Positions 1 to 11,386 of a stretch of DNA of 48,220 nucleotides are shown in pieces. Positions within the stretch are counted from its first letter, which is position 1. Each line of letters starts with the position of its first letter. The stretch covers positions 20,003 to 68,222 of the forward strand of contig PDIP01000065.1 in NCBI GenBank assembly GCA_002811645.1, in the 5' to 3' direction. Source of the DNA: Corallochytrium limacisporum. Taxonomy: Eukaryota > Opisthokonta. Position numbers and translations under genes: made by a program. The notes under the pieces are model-generated. The model did not search any database and was not told the DNA's origin. It saw only the letters and a program-made list of their open reading frames with translations.

Positions 1-2379
1 TGGTTCAAGTCATGGTGGTAATAGATGCTCATATTTAATTTTTTTGTACGACTACGATGTGTTCAATGTCAAGCCAAAGTCAAAATAGTCCTTTTTTGAG
101 AGTAGCAGGGACTCTTCGTTTGAATCAGCTATTTAAATATTTGTGCATGATTGTTAAAAAGAGCAAAATATAATGAAATAGAATGGAATCAATATAAGTT
201 ATTATACAATCAAGATTAAAAAAGATCCTCGGGAGTCAAATTTTTCGGAGTTTTGACCCTAACATACCAGACAGAGGGTGGTACGCAAAGACCGGCAAAC
301 GGCAGAGGGACGACAGCCGTGCCCCCCCCCCCTTTACCCGGGCCGACCGTTCATAAATGGAAACCAAGGAAGTGGTAACCCATGAGCAAGCCAAGATGCA
401 AGGTTAAGAAAAAAAAAACCTTTCTCGTTTTCACCTTTGGGCCATTTCAAACCGTTTCACTATGAAATTCCTCGAAGAGGGAGGACAGGTGAAAATATGG
501 CATGACATGGGATAGAATACACAAGTGGATAAGGCCAGACACTCAGTGATGGGTAGGGAGACAAACACTCCCAGACACGCACACGTATACACGCACACGT
601 ATACACACACACACGAACACCTCTCTCTCACATTCTGTTTGGTGCCGAAGCAGGTGCGTATTGTCAAGCTAAGTGGTCCACTGTGTCGCCTCCTGCACTC
701 TCCCTCTATCTGATCCGTGCACACGCGTACCAGATGCGCGGCATTGATCGCCTTGCTTTCCCGACGGGAGTTGCAACAAAACGAAAACCATAAAACCCGT
801 CGGTTCTTTTTGGTACAGGTCCTCTCTTTCGTTCTAAATTCGGCTGACTTCTTTGTTATCCAACTAAGCCCTGCCTCCATTGCCACGACGAATCTACGGC
901 GAACGGTTAATGTACACGTTTGGGTCAAGAATGTGTGCCAGCGTTGCGTGTTGGGAACGGGGTCGTTGGCAGACGCGACAGGCGGGTGGCCTGCAAGGTC
1001 AGCTGAAGAACAGGCGGACGTAAGGTGGGGTGTGTGTGTGTGTTCATGTGCCGCATTTGGGTTCCTGGATACCCGCCAGCCAGCGCTCCTGTGTTCCTTG
1101 CCCCCCCCCCCCTCTCCAGTGTGTGTGCGTGTATTGTCGTTTTGCCCTCAGTGTTTACCTTGTGCGTCAGCAGAGTGGTGGCCTGGTTGCGCACCCGCGA
1201 TGATGCTCCTTCCTCCACTGAATTGGCGGGACCAGGTACTGTTCCCAGTTTAACCCGAAGGGGGGGGGGGCCTTTAAGTTCAGTTTCTGTTTCAAATAAA
1301 ACGGCTAGAAAATGAGCGGCCCGCAGTACCCAGCGCAAGAGTTACCAAATTTACTCAACCTCAGGTTCGGTACACACTGTCTGCGGCAACCGCAACGGTT
1401 GCCGTCGGTTTACGCACAGCGTATCGGAGGGGCCCCGCCCGCCCCCCCCTCCCAAATCAGAGACCCTATCCCACCAAGAACGCTGGTGTCCCTAAAACCC
1501 GCCCCGCCGCTTGATCAGTCGATGGCGTGTGCGGGTGTTTGGGTGGAGTCTGGTGATCGCCTGCTCTGGGTCATGCGTGTACGGGCGTTGCTTTCGGCCG
1601 GGGTCATTCCACTCAAAATATTCACTGCAGTGGGTGTCGACAGCAACGTAAGGTCGCCACGAAGCCAAGAGCTGCACCTTGGGAAAATGTTTTTCAGCAC
1701 ATTCACTATTAAAAACGTCCTTTTGGGTTTTGCCTGTCGGGTGCTGACGACTGGTCTCTGTCTCTCTGCTCCTCCTTCCTTTTTTACTCACGGAGGCGAC
1801 ACGGCGCGAAAGAGTTCCAGCAGGAGCGCCTACGGAGCTCGGGGCCTAATTTTTGGAGCAGGGCTATGGGAATGCGGCCCCCACCCTGCCCTGGCCCACC
1901 TCCCGCCGCGACCGAACGGCAATCAGTCGAGTGGTTGTCACCCGCGGCACTGTAGATGTATCCTTGTGGTAAGGCATTCCTGGTCACTACTGGCATTTAT
2001 GTATTTGTAGTTGGGCAGCACATCGAAAAACCGCGGATGGCCAGAGTGTCTGCAGAGGAAAAGGAGCTTACACTGAGCCAACGAGACCAAAGAAGAAATG
2101 TGATGATGGAGAAGGATCCAGATGCGCAGATTGCAGACAGGTCCGCGCAGCCGACGATGCAAATATGATGATAGTGCGACATGAAAGATGGTAGATGCTA
2201 CCCAAAGTGTTCAAATGATGAATTCGATTATGATGTCATGGCAATGTTTATTTGATTCTGCTCCACCATTAAGATAAGTGACTACAGTATTAAGCGCGCT
2301 TAGATGGATCAAAAGGAATGTTTGTTCGGAATGTCGTAGTTTGATGAATGGATGGATGTTCAATGTCTGTGACCGTTCT
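1..2379. other. Gene-free left end with homopolymer runs
   Basis: I see no supportable gene. The first 250 bases are A/T-rich. Longer open frames exist on both strands (for example 1312-2010 on the plus strand), but they overlap open frames on the other strand, have runs of Pro/Ser/Arg from low-complexity DNA and match no family I recognise. The stretch holds C-runs at 322-332 and 1101-1112, a G-run at 1260-1270, a short CACGTATAC tandem near 580-610 and a strong inverted repeat at 1384-1404. It ends at the 3' side of the monooxygenase gene. Confidence 0.6.
1384..1404. repeat. Perfect 9-bp inverted repeat with CAACGG/CCGTTG arms
   Basis: The arms CGGCAACCG (1384-1392) and CGGTTGCCG (1396-1404) are exact reverse complements around a CAA loop. 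The arms carry AAC-G cores similar to Myb recognition half-sites (family knowledge), so a protein-binding site is possible. No gene start lies close by, so its role is unknown. Confidence 0.5.
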
Positions 2380-3936
2380 TTAGACTCGGACTGTAAAATT
2401 GTCTAGATGGGCGTTAGTCTTGCATGCCAGGAAGTACCAGTATGTGTTTCGGCTGTACAGTGCGGATACCTTACCGTTGGGATCACGGTACCAGGAGTCG
2501 CAGGTGGTCCAGACCTTGTTATTGAAATGAGAGTCAACATGTTCACACCACTTGGTGATTACTTCAGGCTTGATCTCGATAGTCTTTGCTCCGACCTGTT
2601 CTGCGTTACGCAGCACCCCCATTACGTTGCTGACCTGGCTCTCAATCATAAGAATGATCGAATTATGGCCCAGACCGGTGTTGGGTCCAAGCAATGTGAA
2701 CAAGTTGGGGTGTTTGGCAAAGTAGAGTCCCATGAACGCCTGAGGACTCTCGCCGTCTGGTACCAGCGGTGCTCCCTCACGGCCCTTGACATGTTCACGT
2801 TCCCAGTCCAGAATCTTGAAACCCGTTGCGTAGATGATCACGTCGTATTCGCGCTTGGTACCATCCTTGGTGATCAGTCCAGTAGCGTCGCCCTCGACGA
2901 TCGGATCCGTAATCAGGGACACCTGTTCCTTGTTGAGCATGTCGTAGTAGTCGACACCCAGCAAGAAACGCTTGCATCCTGGTTGATAGGCAGGTACGAG
3001 CTTCTCAGTGTACTCCGGCTTCTGTGTCATGAATCCGGAGATCATGCCTGACAATTGCTTGCGTACCCAGCGGGACATCCAGGTGTCCTTGTAGAAGACC
3101 AGCCAGAAGCGGAACTCACGAATTATGTACGTAAAAAAGCGAGAGATGGTCATATAGCCCGGCAGGTAGCGGCAGAGCCACTTTTCAATACCATACACTT
3201 CACGATCGGGACGCGGAGCGATCCAATGGGCGGTGCGCTGGTAGATATCCAGGGATTTGACGTAGTTCGCAATGATCGGAGTGAACTGGATGCAGCTGGC
3301 GGCGTTACCCACCACGGCGACGCGCTTGTCAGTAAGGTCAACACTGTGATCCCATTGAGCACTATGGAAATTGGGTCCTTGGAAAGCTTCACGATTCTTG
3401 AACTGAGGGAAGGAGGGGGTGTCGAGACCACCGACCGCCCGAACTAAGTACTTGGACACATAGCTACTGCCATCGGCACAGTGCACGTTCCAGAGGTTCT
3501 TTGATTCATCCCAGACGCAGCTGTTAACTTTCTTACCAAACTTAAAGTGGGACTTGATACCAAAATGATCCACTGTATCACGAATGTACTCTAGGATCTC
3601 AGGTTGCTCCGCAAACACGCGCGTCCAATCCGGCTTTTGATAGAAAGAGAAGGAGTACAGGATCGACGGAACGTCGCACTGGCAGCCCGGGTAAGTGTTT
3701 TTGTACCATGTACCGCCCAGGTCATCTTCCTTCTCAAGCACAATATGAGGTACGCCGGCCTCCTTAAGCTTAATGCTCATGCAGATGCCAGAGAAACCGG
3801 AACCAATGATGGTGACCATGGTGTCCACGTCCCCACTGGTGCGCATGCGCTCCCGGAACGACTCGGCAGACCGGGAGAGTGCAGCATTGCTGCTGTTGTA
3901 GCCAATCAGCCAGTTGGTGATCGCTGAGAAAACCAT
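2380..3936 (-). CDS. Flavin monooxygenase, Baeyer-Villiger (type I) type
   Basis: The 518-residue product should use FAD and NADPH to insert oxygen into ketones or oxidise soft nucleophiles; the substrate cannot be read from sequence. The FAD-binding GxGxxG is at residues 45-50 (GSGFSG), followed by the ExxxxxGGTW stretch (EKEDDLGGTW, 68-77). The Baeyer-Villiger fingerprint FxGxxxHxxxW[PD] is complete at 185-196 (F185, G187, H191, W195, D196). The late ATGF motif (YATGF) is present. The second Rossmann site reads GNAAS at 210-214, with Ala where the central Gly of GxGxxS/A is usual. The length is normal for the family. The ATG at 3936 is in a good context (A at about -3), with a TTTAAA stretch near 3975. 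I am sure of the family, not of the substrate. Confidence 0.88.
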   Translation of the reverse strand: MVFSAITNWLIGYNSSNAALSRSAESFRERMRTSGDVDTMVTIIGSGFSGICMSIKLKEAGVPHIVLEKEDDLGGTWYKNTYPGCQCDVPSILYSFSFYQKPDWTRVFAEQPEILEYIRDTVDHFGIKSHFKFGKKVNSCVWDESKNLWNVHCADGSSYVSKYLVRAVGGLDTPSFPQFKNREAFQGPNFHSAQWDHSVDLTDKRVAVVGNAASCIQFTPIIANYVKSLDIYQRTAHWIAPRPDREVYGIEKWLCRYLPGYMTISRFFTYIIREFRFWLVFYKDTWMSRWVRKQLSGMISGFMTQKPEYTEKLVPAYQPGCKRFLLGVDYYDMLNKEQVSLITDPIVEGDATGLITKDGTKREYDVIIYATGFKILDWEREHVKGREGAPLVPDGESPQAFMGLYFAKHPNLFTLLGPNTGLGHNSIILMIESQVSNVMGVLRNAEQVGAKTIEIKPEVITKWCEHVDSHFNNKVWTTCDSWYRDPNGKVSALYSRNTYWYFLACKTNAHLDNFTVRV

Positions 3937-4239
3937 GGTTTTCTAGTGTCTTCTTTAACCTTCTTTCTTATGTTTAAACTCTTCAGCTAAGGCCCCGTGC
4001 TAGTCAGCCGAACGTAATGTCAGTCTTCACCCATAAGCTTATTCCTCTCTACCAATGATCCTCTCATACCTTATCATAGCGAGGGCTGCACGGGCAGCAC
4101 AACTATCTACATACACTAGGCTATCAGCCACCACACCCAAATCAGCAGAAAACCAGGTGAGTTCTGCAAAAACTGCCAGCAGCTTGGCGAGACCCTTTGC
4201 AAAGGACACGATACCCGCTTTTTTTGGGAACATAGAACC

Positions 4240-4270
4240 CCCCCTCCTTCCCGGCCCCGCAGGGAGGGGG
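4240..4270. repeat. C-rich/G-rich hairpin
   Basis: CCCCCTCC at 4240-4247 can pair with GGAGGGGG at 4263-4270 across a 15-base loop. It lies about 300 bp upstream of the monooxygenase start and belongs with the other GC-rich spacer structures in the window. Confidence 0.5.
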
Positions 4271-4404
4271 TCTCCCCACTGACCCTAAAAAATGGCCCGT
4301 TACCGCGGCATTTTCGACCTTATGCCCCTCTCCCACCGCTGCCCCTCTCAATCTCTCTCTCTCTCTGTGTGACGGTCTCTCTTTCTCTTCCCCCCTTTTC
4401 GCTC

Positions 4405-4426
4405 CTCTCTCTCTCTCTCTCTCTCT
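4405..4426. repeat. (CT)n microsatellite in a polypyrimidine block
   Basis: An uninterrupted CT dinucleotide run sits inside roughly 580 bases of strongly pyrimidine-biased plus strand (about 4320-4900). A second shorter CT run is at about 4351-4364. Confidence 0.9.
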
Positions 4427-5574
4427 CCCCCGGGGGCGTTCTACACCCCCCCCGTCTCCTACCGCCTCACCCTACCACACACAACCCTCCCTCCTGTAGG
4501 CAACTTTCGAGCTATTTTGGTGCTACTTCTCGTACCGGTACCTACCTCCGACAAGCTTTTTCATCTCCGCATTCTAAACCTCTCCCTCACCCGAACCCCC
4601 CCCAACAAAGTTCTTTTCACTATTTTCTTTATTTCTCTTTTGGGGTTTTACCACCATCTCTTTTTTTTTTTGTATTCTCTTCTATCTGTCCATCGTCCTA
4701 GCCCCTGATGTGGGACTTTGTCCAGATTTTCTTCCCTTTTCGTCACCATTGTTCACACACACTCTCAACAATTTATATCCATCCTCTTTCTACTTTTTGT
4801 TTCCCTCTTTAACTTTTTCGACACCAGCGTTCCCGCACACTCCAGGTCCAGGAGAGCGGTACCCAACACATTCCCATCTTTCCCCCTTCCCCCTCCTCCC
4901 CACGGGGGGGGGGGTGTTGTCGCGTTGGTCATCTCCTTCTTTTCAGTTGACCCCGAATTCGAGGCGTTGCAGTTGCATTTCTTGTACTATCGGGCCTGGC
5001 ATTTCTGGCAAAAGCCTGCCCGGCTTCGAATCAGAGGGAAGGTGGTCGACAGCGGGAATTTTCTGTTGTGGCCTCACACACACAAGAAGGAAGCGGACCA
5101 CTTCCATGGGCAGTACATTTACCACCCATCTCTGGGGAGGTTTCCCGAGGGAGGAAGCAAGGAGGAGGAAGTTTTGGCAGCCAACTCAAATTCCTTCTAG
5201 CGTTACGAGTACCAAGAGAAAAAAATCTTTCATATTTTTCCTCCTTTTTTCATTTGTCCATGCATCGTCTATGAATCCCGTCGATCGTTTCTCGTCACTT
5301 CCCTGGATTTGGCTAGAAACATTTTTCATTTGCTTCTCTGCGCACGTTTCAGTGCCAGTATGCTCATATAAAAAGTACTGGCACTGGAGCTGGTTGGTCA
5401 TCCGTAACTTTGTCCCGCGTAAGCGCGCGTCCTAGGGGCGAACGGGGGAAGCCTACCGCAAACTGAAACAGGGTTTTTGTACACGCGATAAACCACGATA
5501 TGTCTCCCCGACCAGCACTCGTTAAATGCGCCGGAAGGGGGGGGGGAAGAAAACAGAAGTAAAAAGAAAAGAGC

Positions 5575-5592
5575 GAGAGAGAGAGAGAGAGC
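5575..5592. repeat. (GA)n microsatellite
   Basis: GA dinucleotide run in a purine-rich stretch that also holds a ten-G run at 5537-5546. It is the strand complement of the CT array at 4405-4426, about 1.1 kb away. Confidence 0.9.
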
Positions 5593-6740
5593 GGTAGGGT
5601 AGTAAAATTGGAAAGAACAAAAAGAAATGCGCGGGATACCAAACAGCCCGCACATACGAACGGCTTTCCGAACAAGAAAAGCACAGCTTCTCTCAATAAA
5701 GAAAAAAAGTGGTATTATGAGATGTTAATTGGGGACCTATGGATCAGCCAAAATTAAAACACCATTAGATATTAATTCCACGCTAGACCAAGGATACTAT
5801 TCTCGGCATTGACGTTCCCCATACTCTTCCTTTTTCCTTAGTACTACCGTTCTCTATTCTGGGGGTTTGGGTTCGGGCACGAGGTGGTTTGAGTATGCAA
5901 AGACAGGGAGAGGAAAAACCGTGAGGAAGAACGGGAACGCAAAGTGGGAGAAATGAATGACGGACCAAAGGGCAAAGGAGCTCGACAAAACAGGCGCGAG
6001 ACGTAGCCGGGCGAGCAGAGGGCCCCCGAATCACCTTGTTCCAGTACTGTACGCTTACTTTCCAATGAAAGGTGAACACAGGGTGGTGTATCACTTGCGC
6101 TATATGAGAGCTTGGCCCTGCGCCGTGCCCGTCGACCGGGAGAATGTGTATCTCCCGATGACATCTGGCCGCAATCTCACAATGGTACGTTAGCCCCTTC
6201 CCAATAACCCTTCCCTCAGGCACATGCCCAACAAAGGACAAAATATTGAAAGTTTACCATGATCTCTGCATGTTCAGAGTCAGAGTATACGAGGTTCGAC
6301 ACTCCCGCCATCATCTCCATCTATTAAGGTTTGTGTGGATGTTGCTGTGTCCGTTCGTGTGTGTGGTGTGTGTGTTACGACCCATCGGGCACATCACACC
6401 ACGCCCTCCCTGGAAGAGCCCCCTTCCACAACCTTGTGTCCATCTGCCTCTCGCTTATCGGGGGCCACTTGGAAAAAAAAAAGCACTCAGAAACACGGGT
6501 AAAACGTATCTGCGAAAGGGGAGGGGGGGGGGTGGGGATCCCACTGAAAGCAGTTACTTTATATTCCGTTCTTGGTGAAATTCTCGTTGCGTCTTTTGGG
6601 GTGTGGGGAGAGCAACGCAGTAAATCCACGACTGAACGAAAAGGTTGCGCAACTGCGATGATTTTAGAACGGGGACGGGAAAAAGGAACGAATGTGAACA
6701 GAAAAAAAACACATATACACCCACAGAACCATAGACTTGG

Positions 6741-6743
<3 letters not shown>

Positions 6744-6777
<34 letters not shown>
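6744..6777. repeat. (TG)17 microsatellite
   Basis: Thirty-four bases of perfect TG repeat. Such alternating purine-pyrimidine tracts can adopt Z-DNA and are usually length-polymorphic (family knowledge). Confidence 0.95.
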
Positions 6778-6780
<3 letters not shown>

Positions 6781-8187
6781 GAACGCAAGGTGGATTCGCA
6801 GCAGAGCAGTCTCCTCAGCCGTAGGGAACTGGCACGCGCAGATCCCGTTCTCCCTTACCCCCTCCCCTTCGGTACGAACGAATTTCCTGTCTTGGTCGAC
6901 GCCTGAGGCTCTTTGGTGTGGAATACCAGCACGGGGCCAGGTTTCGCAATACGCGAACCGGGGATGATAGACCTAGGAGAAATCAGTTGGTAGTTACGGC
7001 CCGTTTTTGGTGCAGAGTGTACATGGGCTCGGTCTCTGTGTGTCCACTGCCCTCAGAGAGTGCACTCGTTGCAACATACATGGCTCTGAACGTCTCATCA
7101 TCTGTGTGTCTGTAGGATGCCTCATGCTGTCCTAGATGTAAACGTCACTTTCCTCATAACCTACCAGCTCGTTGCAGCTGGGCGTCGTAGGCGATTCAAC
7201 TGTCGCTCTCCCGTCCTCCAAGACTGACTTTGCTATCCCGACACTCCCAGAAAGACAGCGCCCGAGAAACCTTGCTCTTCCCGTCTCTCCAAACGCACCT
7301 AGTACCGACAGGGCACGTGTGATCTAACTGCACAACAGCGCATTAAATAAACCGTTGCATTTTCTGCAGTAATGGTATGAGTGGATTGGCGAAGGGGTAG
7401 CCAACTGGAACAGCACTCATAAATGGTAAGAAAGCCCGAAGACAACACTCACGCGTGCAGCTTCGTCGGCTGGCCCAGCATCGTCGTAGCTCCGATCTGT
7501 CCGTCTCTAAACGCACAGCTGATATTTGATTCTTTGGATGTCTAAAGATGATTGGCGCGGTCAGTACCAGCGAGGCGCGGTTTGAAACACGAGTGTGGAA
7601 GAGCTGCGATGAACGATTGAGCTCGAAAGTGCGTAGCTGGCTTTTTCTCCACCGAAGCAAGGGTCCCAACGTTACCCAACAAGGAAAAAAAAACAGACTG
7701 GGTCAAGAGACTCGTTGTTGAAGATTACACGTCAAACCACTCATCGTTGAACACTCGACAATGTTCCTGCGCAACTCCTGAGGCCTCCGCAGCAACAAGA
7801 ACCGCACTTTGATGGGATACTGCTTTGCCCGCCAACCCAGCAGACTGTTGCGCACACGGAAGCTGCGATTATCCCGGAGGATCATCACGGTTTGTATGGG
7901 TAGATTGCGGAATGTACGGAAGAGATACTATGGCCAACGAGGGGCAGGCCAAACCGAGTGTGCCGGGTGATACGGCGGTACTCGTAGGCCACAAGTCAGC
8001 CGAACGGGGCAGTCGTGTCAGCTGATTGAGGGCGGAGCTGCCCCTTTTGATTGCTTTTGATTGAATCAATTGTCCTTACAAGGGAAAATATAATTTAATG
8101 ATTCAGAATTTGTGTCATACTCTATTCCAAAAGGTCAGAGTGAAAAGGTCTTAAGGTAAGCTATATTATGTACCAAATTCTGTCCCA

Positions 8188-8202
8188 AAAATCAGTGATT
8201 TT
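8188..8202. repeat. Small perfect inverted repeat
   Basis: AAAATCA (8188-8194) and TGATTTT (8196-8202) are exact reverse complements with one base between. The site lies in A/T-rich spacer about 1 kb before the dolichol kinase start. It could be a protein-binding site or chance. Confidence 0.35.
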
Positions 8203-9201
8203 GAAATATGATAATCTTTGAGAATCTACATACAGGAGTCTAATTTTCAGCCGCTGCGCACAAATGAGAGAAATATTTTTTTGGCCTGGCCCACAACCGC
8301 CCCCCCCCCCCAGGGGCACAAAGCAAAACCACCAGCAGCTGCTTGGACCCTTCCGCCCCAACGGGTACTCTCAGCTAGAATTTGGGTTTTGGCACTCACC
8401 GACTGCTTTCCGATTTATCGCTTTACCCCAACACCGCCTGCCCGCTTCTCCCTATACTTAGCCTTACCCCTCCCCAAATCCCCCCTTTCTTCTCCTCCTC
8501 GTCCCCAACACCCCCAAATTTACGGACCAAATGGACACGTACCGGACGTGAAAAAGTCTCACAACCCCCCCCCCTCCCTTCCCCCGCCCCGCGGGGCGCC
8601 TGGGGCGGTCGGCACTTAATGCAGTCATGGTTCCAGAAGACGGTGGAAGAGGGGGTAGGGGGAACCAGTACAGCCTCTGAGAAATCTTTGTTGGCTCCTG
8701 TAAAACCATCCCCCCCTCCCCCTCCTCCCGAGGGTCCCTCCCCCTTCCGGCACCACTCCCTCCCGTACCCGATACACACTCTCGTACACATTGCGCTTAT
8801 AGCCACGACACCCCTGCTCCAGGCCTGTGTTCCAAATTTTCCGCAGTGGCTTTCGATTAATGGCTTCGGTTGGGGGGGGGGGTTTGTGTGTATGCGTGGC
8901 CAGTTAGTTAGTACTTCGCTTCAGGCACGACGAAGTGGGCACGGAAGGCAGTAGATGACGAGGTTCTCTCTTTGTTCAGTCTGTTTCGGAATAGATGGCG
9001 TCTTGTTTACTGTTGTACACTTTGGCTTTGTAAAGAAGGTATTTCATCTCCATCGATATAACGCCTCGACGACCCATTGGTTTCTTCGTGGGTGAATGCA
9101 CTGGAAAATGATATAGAACTATTGTGAACCATGTGAGGTGCTTTGAGAACATAACAAGCTATTGGTACAAAATTGTGTTCGTATACTAATACACAAAAAT
9201 C

Positions 9202-11274
9202 ATGGTGGCTGCCAACGGGAAATACCATCCCATGAACGGCAATGGATATGCACTGAACGGGAACCACCGGGGGCACTCAAGGGTGGAAGTTGAGACCCAT
9301 GAGCAGATCGAATTGTTGTTAGTATCCAGCGTACTTGCTGTCGCTGTGATCAATACAGCAGTGTTTTCAGCGTCGTGGATGGGATCGATATCCACCCTTA
9401 GTCTCGGGGCAGCAGTGGTTGGCACACTGGCTGGTGGTTTTGACGAGTTTGTGCTGAAAGGCAGGCAGAGCCGTCCAAACATCTTCCGCACCGTGAATAA
9501 TCACCGCCTATACACTGGAGCATGTGTTGCAAGCATGTTAGTCTCATTGCTGCTGATCGGTGCCGGCAGAACTGCCATGTTGACGAGGCACACTATGGAC
9601 AGTGCAGGGGTGCACGCCTTTGTATCCGGACTGCGCTTGCATTTTTATGCCATATTGGCGGTGGAAATGTATGTCTGTGCTGTGCTGGGTCGCGGATTGG
9701 CGCGCTTCGCAATCATCGGGGCGAACCGAAGGTGCACGAACATTGGCCACAGCTGGCCGTGGCTTCAGGCATTGATCGTCTTTTCTGCTCTCTTTGCCCT
9801 CTTCAACGTATCGGTTCTGCTGCCGCGGATAGATATCTCCTCAGGCATGGAACAGTCCATTGAGAATCCTACTACCGTCACAGTGACTGAAGATGAACTT
9901 CGAGTAGTGCTGGAGTCATCGTTTGTCGGGTTCTGGACCTCGACAGCAGGCATGACTCTACAATGGATTGCAATAGGGTCAGGTGCATTCATGAGCAATT
10001 GGGTGCCTCCCTATGCCCGCGGATCATTTTCCTTCGCAGAATGGCTGGTGCTGAATCGACTGGTGGTGCTGCTCGGGCTCGAGTTTGTAATGACGTGTCT
10101 GTTCGTGACGGGCGATGCTATGGGATCCGGCAATCATCAGGAGCTGTTGAATAGCTTGCAGGTGCAGACTGAGGAGATGGTGTCCTACGGAGACACTTAC
10201 ATGCACGACGTCACCCTTACAACCCGTAGAACTGAAGACATCGCGGTGATCGAAGCCCTTGTGTGGGGACCTATAGCTGTGGGTACGGTTGTGCTGTCCT
10301 TCTTCCGCATCCGGGATTCCTCGGGCAAGCAGAGCGCAAATAGTGTAGAAGCGCAGGCTCAGAGTCCGTGGCGCACCGCCGCGTTCCTTGGGGCCTTCTT
10401 CGTAGGACTCTTTGGCCTCATTGCCCCCGCCCTGACGCATGCCTTGGGTGGACAATCACCAGTTTACTGGGTTCTTGAGTTCGCCTTTGCAGGCGGCGGA
10501 CCTCGTCGATTCGTGTTGGTCATGCTCTGGGCCGTGTTGGTGGCTGTGGCGGTGACCGTGGCTGCACGGTTCGTTGCTGAAATCAAGATCATGGACAAGA
10601 ATTTGGTGCGTAAGGGGTTTCATGCCCTGCTAGTGCTGATCCTCATGCTCGGCAACCTCATGGGAGACCACCGTCTCGTCAGTGTTGGCTTGGGTTGTGC
10701 GTTTGCGGTATTTGTTCTGGTGGAGTTGATTCGCATCGGGTACTTTTGGCCTCTGGGTATGGCCATTGATTCCTTTCTCCAACCCTACGCCATATCTTCG
10801 CGAGATTCCGGTCCGTTAATTATGAGCCATTTCTACCTCCTTATTGGCTGTGCGTTGCCCATTTGGATCATGTCACCTGCGGTGGAATCGGTGATTTCGG
10901 CTCGCAATGTTGGTACCAGCGTCGACATTGCGAACAATGCCAAGGTCGCCGCCTATACAGCTGCATACGCAGGAATTCTGAGCATTGGTGTCGGGGATGC
11001 AATGGCAGTGCTCATTGGATTGAAATACGGCAAGATGCAATGGCCCGGTCAATCACAGAGTCGTACTGTGCTAGGGTCCCTGGCCTTTGTTATCAGTTCT
11101 TTCTTGGCGTTCTGCATCATAGTAACGATCGAAGAATTGCCGGTCACCAGAATCACTGAAGTGTCTGTGCTTTTGTCGTGTATACTTGGAGCCTTACTGG
11201 AAGCTTACACCCCGCACAACGACAATTTGTTCATTCCCATCTTCACCATTGCCGCCCTGACTGTGCTGATATAG
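9202..11274 (+). CDS. DOLK: Dolichol kinase
   Basis: CTP-dependent phosphorylation of dolichol at the ER membrane, giving the dolichyl phosphate carrier used for N-glycosylation, mannosylation and GPI anchors. The 690-residue product is a polytopic membrane protein with many hydrophobic segments from about residue 37 on. The C-terminal region carries the family's CTP-binding signature, G-[IV]-L-S-x-G-V-G-D-A followed by an aliphatic stretch and G-K-x-x-W-P-G (residues 591-616). The late LLEAYT...DNL motif is at 665-676, and the NLVRKGFH stretch precedes the core. It is longer than the human enzyme because of an N-terminal half with extra membrane segments. The ATG at 9202 follows AAAATC. It is convergent with CTF8, with a 112-bp gap. 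Confidence 0.92.
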   Translation: MVAANGKYHPMNGNGYALNGNHRGHSRVEVETHEQIELLLVSSVLAVAVINTAVFSASWMGSISTLSLGAAVVGTLAGGFDEFVLKGRQSRPNIFRTVNNHRLYTGACVASMLVSLLLIGAGRTAMLTRHTMDSAGVHAFVSGLRLHFYAILAVEMYVCAVLGRGLARFAIIGANRRCTNIGHSWPWLQALIVFSALFALFNVSVLLPRIDISSGMEQSIENPTTVTVTEDELRVVLESSFVGFWTSTAGMTLQWIAIGSGAFMSNWVPPYARGSFSFAEWLVLNRLVVLLGLEFVMTCLFVTGDAMGSGNHQELLNSLQVQTEEMVSYGDTYMHDVTLTTRRTEDIAVIEALVWGPIAVGTVVLSFFRIRDSSGKQSANSVEAQAQSPWRTAAFLGAFFVGLFGLIAPALTHALGGQSPVYWVLEFAFAGGGPRRFVLVMLWAVLVAVAVTVAARFVAEIKIMDKNLVRKGFHALLVLILMLGNLMGDHRLVSVGLGCAFAVFVLVELIRIGYFWPLGMAIDSFLQPYAISSRDSGPLIMSHFYLLIGCALPIWIMSPAVESVISARNVGTSVDIANNAKVAAYTAAYAGILSIGVGDAMAVLIGLKYGKMQWPGQSQSRTVLGSLAFVISSFLAFCIIVTIEELPVTRITEVSVLLSCILGALLEAYTPHNDNLFIPIFTIAALTVLI

Positions 11275-11386
11275 TTTCAACCTCCATCACTTAAAGAAAG
11301 ATCAAACCCTAAATGTATCATAAACCTATGGCATGATGCCGTATATAGATAATAGTACAATCCATTTGTTATTTTAAGGAAACTTT

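Larger units (their letters stand above)
3937..9201. other. 5.3-kb divergent spacer rich in Pu/Py tracts and microsatellites
   Basis: No gene is supportable between the divergent monooxygenase and dolichol kinase genes. Open frames here are short and overlap on both strands. Contents: a C-rich hairpin at 4240-4270, a long pyrimidine-rich stretch at about 4320-4900 with (CT)n at 4405-4426, G-runs at 4904-4914, 5537-5546, 6523-6532 and 8872-8882, (GA)n at 5575-5592, (TG)17 at 6744-6777, and C-runs at 8300-8311 and 8565-8574. From about 6900 to 8230 the sequence is ordinary mixed DNA with one small inverted repeat at 8188-8202. Hidden multi-exon genes cannot be excluded. Confidence 0.6.

Noticed and set aside
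1312-2010. 232-codon plus-strand frame
   Set aside because: No recognisable domain, heavily overlapped by frames on the other strand, rich in Pro/Ser/Arg from GC-rich DNA.
5021-5045. B-box-like CTTCGAATC suggesting a tRNA
   Set aside because: The T-stem does not pair and no A box lies at the right distance.
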